Shown here: positions 6,857 through 10,289 of the stretch, piece by piece
Position numbering within the stretch: the stretch's first letter is position 1
Layout of the letters: each line of letters opens with the position of its first letter
NCBI GenBank assembly: GCA_022566235.1
Contig: JADFJI010000046.1
Span: 1 to 10,289 of the forward strand
Reading direction: 5' to 3'
Source: Chloroflexota bacterium
Lineage (GTDB): Bacteria; Chloroflexota; Dehalococcoidia; Plut-88900
Length of the DNA stretch: 10,289 bases
Made by a program: the position numbers and the translations under genes
The notes under the pieces: generated by a model
The model's input: only the letters and a program-made list of their open reading frames with translations
Databases searched by the model: none
What the model was told of the DNA's origin: nothing

Positions 6857-6886
6857 ATTATAGCCTGTCCCACGATTGAGGAGCAA
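6857..6886 (-). promoter_or_regulatory. coaX promoter, predicted nearly leaderless
   Basis: On the minus strand a perfect -10 TATAAT (6862-6857) is preceded at 18 nt by TTGCTC (6886-6881). With usual spacing the mRNA would start about 3 nt before the coaX ATG, which agrees with the absence of a Shine-Dalgarno. Confidence 0.6.
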
Positions 6887-6889
6887 TCG
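6873..6889. promoter_or_regulatory. Inverted repeat over the coaX -35 region (candidate operator)
   Basis: A perfect 6-bp inverted repeat, CGATTG (6873-6878) and CAATCG (6884-6889) with a 5-nt spacer, covers the -35 hexamer of the coaX promoter. A protein bound there would block transcription, but no regulator can be named and short palindromes are frequent in this spacer. Confidence 0.35.
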
Positions 6890-6990
6890 GCACGCCTGAG
6901 ATACGATGGCTTCTGCCTGAGGTGAGTAAACTTCCACATCAAGCGGTCAGACTTTGACTCCTTAGCAAGCCTATAACTCGGGAAGGGCAG

Positions 6991-7016
6991 AGGGGTGGAG
7001 CCCCCGGTCGTGGTGA
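6991..7016 (+). repeat. 26-nt intergenic repeat (AGGGGYGGAGCCCC type), copy 1
   Basis: It matches 9431-9456 at 24 of 26 positions; the differences are T/C at the sixth base and G/T near the middle. It contains a GGGG...CCCC mini-hairpin followed by TCGTGGTGA. Both copies lie in intergenic DNA upstream of minus-strand cofactor genes. Confidence 0.65.
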
Positions 7017-7040
7017 GCCTGACTGCCCTGAGCCTATTCC

Positions 7041-7058
7041 TTCCCCCTACAGGGGGAA
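7041..7058. repeat. TTCCCCC/GGGGGAA hairpin
   Basis: TTCCCCC (7041-7047) and GGGGGAA (7052-7058) form a perfect 7-bp stem with a TACA loop. The right half, TACAGGGGGA, recurs at 7298-7307 next to another hairpin, linking the two elements. Confidence 0.6.
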
Positions 7059-7066
7059 AGGCTAGA

Positions 7067-7090
7067 GCCTGTCCTGAGCGTAGCCGAAGG
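7067..7090 (+). repeat. Short intergenic repeat, copy 2 (CCTGAGC type)
   Basis: It has the same left block (GCCTGTCCTGAGC) and right block (CCGAAGG) as the copy at 34-56, with a GTAG rather than CTG centre. Two spacer variants of one repeat suggest a dispersed family. Confidence 0.6.
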
Positions 7091-7189
7091 AATGGTGGTG
7101 CCCCCCAATCCCTGAACGCAACCAGGGCGGTTGGGTGGGTCAAAATCACCTGTGTGAGGCCATTTAATAAGTCCTATAAATCGGAAAGT

Positions 7190-7257
7190 GTCCCGATGCC
7201 GAGTCCCGAGTATCGGGACGAGTCGGGACCGGGGGGCATGTCCCGATGGGTCGGGAC
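7190..7257. repeat. Cluster of GTCCCGA / TCGGGAC palindromes
   Basis: The heptamer GTCCCGA occurs at 7190-7196, 7203-7209 and 7240-7246, and its reverse complement TCGGGAC at 7213-7219, 7223-7229 and 7251-7257. They form a tight hairpin (7203-7219, GTA loop), an outer stem enclosing it (7190-7229), and a separate hairpin (7240-7257, TGGG loop). There is no T tract and no gene. This resembles REP-type mobile palindromes or a double-hairpin RNA or protein-binding site. Confidence 0.65.
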
Positions 7258-7273
7258 CAGAGCTATTTCCATC

Positions 7274-7296
7274 CCCCCTTCCTGCCAGGAAGGGGG
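7274..7296. repeat. CCCCCTTCC / GGAAGGGGG hairpin
   Basis: CCCCCTTCC (7274-7282) and GGAAGGGGG (7288-7296) form a perfect 9-bp stem with a TGCCA loop; the whole 23-nt element is symmetric about its centre. GGGGGAT is then repeated at 7292-7298 and 7302-7308. It lies downstream of nnr but no T-rich run follows on the minus strand, so a terminator role is doubtful. Confidence 0.6.
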
Positions 7297-7354
7297 ATAC
7301 AGGGGGATGGTGAAAGATGTTATGAATGCCCTTGAGTGAAGGCTGGAGCAGCCC

Positions 7355-8911
7355 CTAGCCCTCTTTCAGGTCCTTGATGGCCCTGGGCAGCAGTGGCAGT
7401 AGATCGCTGGCCAGGAGGCCCGTGTCCCCCATCTCCTTCCGCCCCATCTCCCCTGCCAGACCGTGAAGGTAGACCCCGGTTACGGCCGCGGCCCAGGGGG
7501 TCAGGCCCTGGGCCATGAGGCCCGCAATCGCCCCAGCCAGCACATCCCCCGTGCCGGCCGACGCCAGCCCCGGATTGGCAAAGGGGCTGATCATAGCCTG
7601 GCCATCGGGCCTGGCGACTACGCTGTGGGCCCCCTTCAGGACCACCACCTTTCCCCAGTGCCGGGCCCCTTGCCTGGCGACGCCGATCCGGTCTTGTTGC
7701 ACATCCGTGTTGGACAGGCCCATTAGCCGGGCCATCTCGCCCGGGTGGGGGGTCAGGACCGTCTCCTGGCCCAGCTTCTCCCACCAGTCGGGATAGTGGG
7801 TGAGAATGTTCAAACCATCGGCATCCACGATAGTCGGGGGCAGTGGCCGCCCCCCTTCCAGCAGCAATCGATGAACTAGCTCCCTGGTAGGTTTTTCCTG
7901 CCCCAGGCCGCAGCCCACCAGAAGGGACTGGCTGGCGTTGATCTGGTCCTCGATGAGGTCTACAGTTTTGGACCGGTTTTCATGACCCTCATCCTCGGGC
8001 AGCGGCAGGTAGGTAACCTCCGTCAGCTTGGAGGCCAACATCGTTTGAAGCCTGAGCGTGCAGGCCAGGGTAACCAGGCCCGTCCCAACCCTTGCCGCCC
8101 CTTGGCAGGCCAGATAGGCAGCACCTATATAGCTGATGGAGCCTGCCAGGGCAAGCACCCTCCCAAAGGTGCCTTTGTGAGCATCGTGAGGGCGAGGGGG
8201 CAGGAAGGCCCGGACCTTGGGACGTGTCATCAGTTCCAGGGATATGCCGTCTCCCAGGTGTGAGGGGATTCCGATATCGGTTACCACCAGCTCCCCAACC
8301 ATTTCCGCTCCCGGAAAAGCGAACATTCCCACCTTGGGATAGCCCAGGGCCACCGTAACATCTGCCTTCAGCCCGGCAGGGTCTGCCTGGCCCGAGTTGG
8401 CATCGAGTCCGGAGGGGAGGTCCAGCGCTATTATGGCCTTACGAGAAGACACCTCTTTTGCCCTGCGTACCTCGTCTAACAGCTCCTTGATCACCCCGCC
8501 GATGGGCCTCGACCTGCCGGTGCCCAGCGCCGCATCGATCACCACCTCCGCCGATCTCAACACCTCCTTAAAGATGGTAAGCCCCTTCTCTTCGAATCCC
8601 GATATAGGCTCCAGGCCTCTGTCGATGATCGATCGTAGGTTGGGGTCGGAATCGGGCCGGGGGGCACAGAGACACGGATAGATGTTGGCGCCCCAGTCGT
8701 GGAGATGGCGGGCCGCTACCAGGCCATCGCCCCCGTTATTGCCGGGACCTACCAGCACCACGATGTTGCTCCCCGCCACCCCTCCCCTCCAGGTCCGCAC
8801 CTCTTCAGCGAAGGCCAGGCCGGCGTTTTCCATAAGCTGGTCAGTGGAGACCCCTTCCTCGGCGCACCGCTCCTCGATCTCCAGCATCTCCTCGCTGGTA
8901 ATTATCTTCAT
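7355..8911 (-). CDS. nnr: Bifunctional NAD(P)H-hydrate epimerase / ADP-dependent NAD(P)H-hydrate dehydratase (NnrE-NnrD fusion)
   Basis: Metabolite-repair enzyme: the N-terminal YjeF domain epimerises R-NAD(P)HX to the S form, and the C-terminal ribokinase-fold domain dehydrates S-NAD(P)HX back to NAD(P)H using ADP. From the ATG at 8911 it has 518 residues, normal for the fusion. The frame is open for 39 more codons upstream, but those overlap acpS and lack homology, whereas MKIITSEEMLEIE is a canonical start with an AAGG upstream. Epimerase motifs: QLMENAG (25-31), GPGNNGGDG (55-63) and DAALGTG (126-132). Dehydratase motifs: HKGTFGRVLALAGS (245-258), LTPHPGEMARL (386-396), VLKGAHSV (424-431) and the ADP-site NPGLASAGTGDVLAG (446-460). 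It lies 13 nt after acpS, so it is very probably cotranscribed. Confidence 0.95.
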   Translation of the reverse strand: MKIITSEEMLEIEERCAEEGVSTDQLMENAGLAFAEEVRTWRGGVAGSNIVVLVGPGNNGGDGLVAARHLHDWGANIYPCLCAPRPDSDPNLRSIIDRGLEPISGFEEKGLTIFKEVLRSAEVVIDAALGTGRSRPIGGVIKELLDEVRRAKEVSSRKAIIALDLPSGLDANSGQADPAGLKADVTVALGYPKVGMFAFPGAEMVGELVVTDIGIPSHLGDGISLELMTRPKVRAFLPPRPHDAHKGTFGRVLALAGSISYIGAAYLACQGAARVGTGLVTLACTLRLQTMLASKLTEVTYLPLPEDEGHENRSKTVDLIEDQINASQSLLVGCGLGQEKPTRELVHRLLLEGGRPLPPTIVDADGLNILTHYPDWWEKLGQETVLTPHPGEMARLMGLSNTDVQQDRIGVARQGARHWGKVVVLKGAHSVVARPDGQAMISPFANPGLASAGTGDVLAGAIAGLMAQGLTPWAAAVTGVYLHGLAGEMGRKEMGDTGLLASDLLPLLPRAIKDLKEG

Positions 8912-8924
8912 CGGTGGCCCTTCA

Positions 8925-9320
8925 TCACACCTGCTCCTCCTCCAACACGCCTGCCGCCGAGGCCACGGCATACTCCTTGGAGTGGGAAAGGCTGATGGCC
9001 ACCTCCCCCAGGCCCAGTTTCCTGGCATGGGCCTTGGCCCGATGGTAGAGGCGCACCGTTGGCTTGCCGCTCCTCAGGGGCAGTATCTCGATCTCCCGCC
9101 AGGAAACGCCCCGGTTTCCGGTGCCCAGCACCTTCATCACCGCCTCCTTCCCGGCGAACCGGACGGCCAGCTCGGGCACCCTTCCTCGATACCGTTCGAT
9201 CTCCCCGGGGGTATAGACCCGCCTGAGAAACCGGTCGCCCCAACGCTCCAAGGCCGACCTTATCCTGGACACCTCCATTATGTCGATGCCAACGCTGAGC
9301 ACCCGGGATTCTGCCCTCAC
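8925..9320 (-). CDS. acpS: Holo-[acyl-carrier-protein] synthase AcpS
   Basis: Transfers 4'-phosphopantetheine from CoA to the conserved serine of acyl carrier protein, activating fatty acid synthesis; it works as a trimer with Mg2+. The 131 residues are near the usual 120-130. Motifs: GIDIMEVSRI (11-20) with metal ligand D13, RFAGKEAVMKVLGTG (54-68) with E59, and ISLSHSKEYAVA (109-120). The GTG at 9320 is used here; an internal GTG at 9302 would give MLSVGIDI, closer to the family norm, with an AGGG upstream, so the shorter form is possible. It ends in tandem TGA TGA, 13 nt before nnr. Its substrate CoA is made by the CoaX-CoaBC pathway encoded just downstream on the same strand. Confidence 0.95.
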   Translation of the reverse strand: MRAESRVLSVGIDIMEVSRIRSALERWGDRFLRRVYTPGEIERYRGRVPELAVRFAGKEAVMKVLGTGNRGVSWREIEILPLRSGKPTVRLYHRAKAHARKLGLGEVAISLSHSKEYAVASAAGVLEEEQV

Positions 9321-9344
9321 ATGTCTACTTATTACTTGGGCACG

Positions 9345-9353
9345 AGTATAGCA
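9345..9353 (-). promoter_or_regulatory. acpS-nnr extended -10 promoter
   Basis: The minus strand reads TGCTATACT, an extended -10 with one mismatch to TATAAT and no convincing -35. The predicted start near 9338 leaves about 18 nt before the GTG at 9320, or about 36 nt before the alternative start at 9302. Confidence 0.5.
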
Positions 9354-9430
9354 TAGCCATTCCCGGCGAAATCATACCATCACGCTAATGCCCTGGCAGT
9401 TTAATAAGCTTCTCGAAAAAGGGAATGCAA

Positions 9431-9456
9431 AGGGGCGGAGCCCCCGTTCGTGGTGA
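9431..9456 (+). repeat. 26-nt intergenic repeat (AGGGGYGGAGCCCC type), copy 2
   Basis: It matches 6991-7016 at 24 of 26 positions and lies in the divergent spacer between acpS and the unrecognised gene. The match ends abruptly after TCGTGGTGA, which marks the right boundary of the unit. Confidence 0.65.
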
Positions 9457-9520
9457 CGACGTTTACGCAATCTTACCATTCCAGTTCACCTTGGTGCGAG
9501 AGATAATCAGGCGGTAGAGC

Positions 9521-9526
9521 TATAAT
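9521..9526 (+). promoter_or_regulatory. Possible -10 box for the gene at 9588
   Basis: A perfect TATAAT stands about 60 nt before the start codon. There is no TGN extension, and the nearest -35-like TTGGTG (9491-9496) is 24 nt away, which is too far. Support rests on the hexamer and its position. Confidence 0.35.
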
Positions 9527-9538
9527 TTGGAAGCTGAC

Positions 9539-9555
9539 AACCTTAAATGAAGGTT
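9539..9555. promoter_or_regulatory. Inverted repeat AACCTT-N5-AAGGTT
   Basis: A perfect 6-bp inverted repeat with an AAATG spacer sits just downstream of the predicted transcription start of the gene at 9588. It could be an operator or a small leader hairpin; there is no other evidence. Confidence 0.3.
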
Positions 9556-9587
9556 AACTGAGGCCAAGTCAATCGAAAGAAGATGAT

Positions 9588-10082
9588 ATGAATCCGAAGA
9601 AAGGATTGCCCCGAAAACCATTACCACAGCTCCACCCTTACATCAGAGACCCTGCCAAGGCACCCATTCAGGGGTACGAAGCCTTGGCTAAGGAACGGGT
9701 GCTGCCTCGTCTCAGGGCACGGCTTGCCAAAGATGGTATGCACGTCGTGTGCGGCCGAATAAATTGCGGAGCCAGATTCGCCGGGTCGAGCGAAGGTCAT
9801 ATCCATTTTCTACCAGGCTGGGCCCCTAGAAGGGATGAAGTCTGGGCACTTTCGAAATACGCCCGTGATAAGGTTCGGCGTCAATTGTTCAAGGGGCTAC
9901 CCCCAAAGCCGAAGCTTCGAAGGTATCCTAAAAATGCAGGTGTAGTGCCTAATTCTGTGATGGACTCGAATTTCATTACCTTGCCCGTGGCAGCCGTGTG
10001 CCCAACCTGCGGTGTTTTGAACGCCATTAGGTCGGAAGATGTCTCAGCAGATTTGGTCTTAACGATAATAACGACGCCATGA
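9588..10082 (+). CDS. Unrecognised protein with two Cys pairs (putative zinc ribbon)
   Basis: I do not recognise this 164-residue protein. The N-terminal 50 residues are basic and proline-rich. A first pair C55-x4-C60 lies in VVCGRINCGARFA, followed by HIHFLPGW (71-78), a basic stretch 92-115, and a second pair C138-x2-C141 in AVCPTCGVLN. The two knuckles about 80 residues apart could chelate one zinc, as in zinc-ribbon folds. No signal peptide or membrane segment is seen. The start is an ATG with a weak AGAAG-like element; an ATG 5 nt upstream hits a stop at once. Base composition is lower in GC than the housekeeping genes. It stands alone, divergent from acpS, with its own possible promoter. 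DNA or RNA binding would be a guess. Confidence 0.6.
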   Translation: MNPKKGLPRKPLPQLHPYIRDPAKAPIQGYEALAKERVLPRLRARLAKDGMHVVCGRINCGARFAGSSEGHIHFLPGWAPRRDEVWALSKYARDKVRRQLFKGLPPKPKLRRYPKNAGVVPNSVMDSNFITLPVAAVCPTCGVLNAIRSEDVSADLVLTIITTP

Positions 10083-10108
10083 TCACTTGTGCATCGCAAT
10101 AGATTGTG

Positions 10109-10139
10109 TTGAACCAACGTTGTAATTTTTTGATATAAT
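10109..10139 (+). promoter_or_regulatory. Promoter at right edge
   Basis: TTGAAC (10109-10114) is followed after 19 nt by a perfect TATAAT (10134-10139) preceded by TGA, an extended -10. Transcription would start near 10146 and read into the last 140 nt of the window. Confidence 0.55.
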
Positions 10140-10142
10140 AGG

Positions 10143-10289
10143 TTAGGTAACTAAATACTTAGAGCCGAAGTGAGCGGCCTTTCTGCACCCATCAGGGTCC
10201 CGCCAGGGAAACGGGGGTGAAGGGAAAGGCTGTTTTGGTGTCAACGTCCAGAAAAGCTCCCCGAAATAAAGTCCCTTGCTCCCCCACGG
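10143..10289 (-). CDS. Possible C-terminal end of a gene entering from the right (partial)
   Basis: The minus strand is open from the window edge for 48 codons to a TAA. The translation includes GLYFGELFWTLTPKQ and RKAAHFGSKYLVT, matched to no family I know. A plus-strand alternative starting at the GTG at 10217 (VKGKAVLVSTSRK...) is also open to the edge. Neither is long enough to trust, and the strong hairpin here could create apparent open frames by chance. Confidence 0.15.
   Translation of the reverse strand, partial: PWGSKGLYFGELFWTLTPKQPFPSPPFPWRDPDGCRKAAHFGSKYLVT
10174..10233 (+). other. Potential structured RNA element downstream of the edge promoter
   Basis: GCCTTTC (10177-10183) pairs perfectly with GAAAGGC (10224-10230) and extends by G-U and C-G pairs. 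Inside it CACCC (10186-10190) pairs with GGGTG (10215-10219) and TCCC (10198-10201) with GGGA (10206-10209). A competing hairpin GCCG (10164-10167)/CGGC (10175-10178) shares bases with the main stem, as in switching leaders. No known riboswitch consensus was matched. The same DNA is also open as partial frames on both strands, so its nature is unsettled. Confidence 0.3.

Larger units (their letters stand above)
6848..7354. other. Gene-free, repeat-rich spacer between the acpS-nnr and coaX-coaBC units
   Basis: No believable gene lies in these 507 nt. From the coaX side it holds the coaX promoter with an overlapping inverted repeat, a copy of the AGGGGYGGAGCCCC repeat, a TTCCCCC/GGGGGAA palindrome, a CCTGAGC-type repeat, a cluster of GTCCCGA/TCGGGAC palindromes, a CCCCCTTCC/GGAAGGGGG hairpin, and the small hairpin GGCTG (7341-7345)/CAGCC (7349-7353) at the nnr 3' end. 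None of the hairpins is followed by a T tract. Frames that stay open here read through the repeats and look spurious. Confidence 0.7.

Noticed and set aside
7190..7257. CRISPR-like array
   Set aside because: The repeated units are 7-nt inverted heptamers with irregular spacing, not 24-40 nt direct repeats with uniform unique spacers, and there are no cas genes.
6832..7339. Open frames on both strands across the coaX-nnr spacer
   Set aside because: They read through the short repeats (for example RLRSGQALAFPP on the minus strand, a typical spurious translation of the CCTGAGC repeat), have no homology or ribosome binding sites, and overlap the coaX promoter.
8912..9028. N-terminal extension of nnrE-nnrD to 9028
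   Set aside because: The extra 39 residues overlap acpS and are non-conserved in appearance; the ATG at 8911 gives the canonical family N-terminus.
10141..10289. Known riboswitch or ncRNA (cobalamin, FMN, TPP, RNase P, tmRNA)
   Set aside because: AGGGAA and GGGTGAA recall the cobalamin element, but the conserved core order and CCCGC-ACTGT part are absent; signatures of the others are also missing.

Overview
The window is a gene-dense, fairly GC-rich bacterial chromosome segment. It carries mostly housekeeping metabolism, one accessory-looking island and several repeat-rich spacers. Gene content (type III pantothenate kinase, CoaBC, fused NnrE-NnrD, AcpS, FolD, a short MetF), frequent GTG starts, TGN-extended -10 promoters and short intergenic repeats of the CCTGAGC...CCGAAGG type suggest an uncultured Chloroflexota, plausibly Dehalococcoidia. 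That assignment is inference from recall of such genomes; no rRNA or other marker is present.

Layout. 1-285: gene-free edge with one short repeat copy and a GC hairpin. 286-1206 (-): folD. 1207-1504: divergent control region with a good promoter on each side. 1505-2419 (+): metF-like methylenetetrahydrofolate reductase, followed after 22 nt by an MFS transporter (2442-3728). 3791-3930: decayed IS630-type transposase N-terminus. 3945-4808 (+): isocitrate lyase/PEP mutase superfamily enzyme with base usage unlike its neighbours. 4836-6847 (-): coaX-coaBC, overlapping by 4 nt. 6848-7354: spacer of about 500 nt packed with short palindromes and repeats. 7355-9320 (-): acpS followed by the fused nnrE-nnrD gene. 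9321-9587: spacer with a second copy of one repeat. 9588-10082 (+): unrecognised Cys-pair protein. 10083-10289: promoter and a potentially folded or coding segment cut by the window end.

How the genes work together. FolD and MetF act on the same intermediate, 5,10-methylene-tetrahydrofolate: FolD interconverts it with 10-formyl-THF, and MetF reduces it to 5-methyl-THF. CoaX and CoaBC catalyse the first and the next two steps from pantothenate towards CoA. AcpS spends CoA to activate acyl carrier protein. NnrE-NnrD repairs hydrated NAD(P)H. The right-hand minus-strand genes are therefore a cofactor supply and repair group in two transcription units.

I found no clear novel defence, CRISPR or biosynthetic system. 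The most unusual items are the palindrome cluster at 6991-7308, the enzyme gene abutting a transposase remnant, direct repeats flanking the metF -10 box, a possible folD leader peptide, a nearly leaderless coaX start, and the unresolved elements at the right edge.
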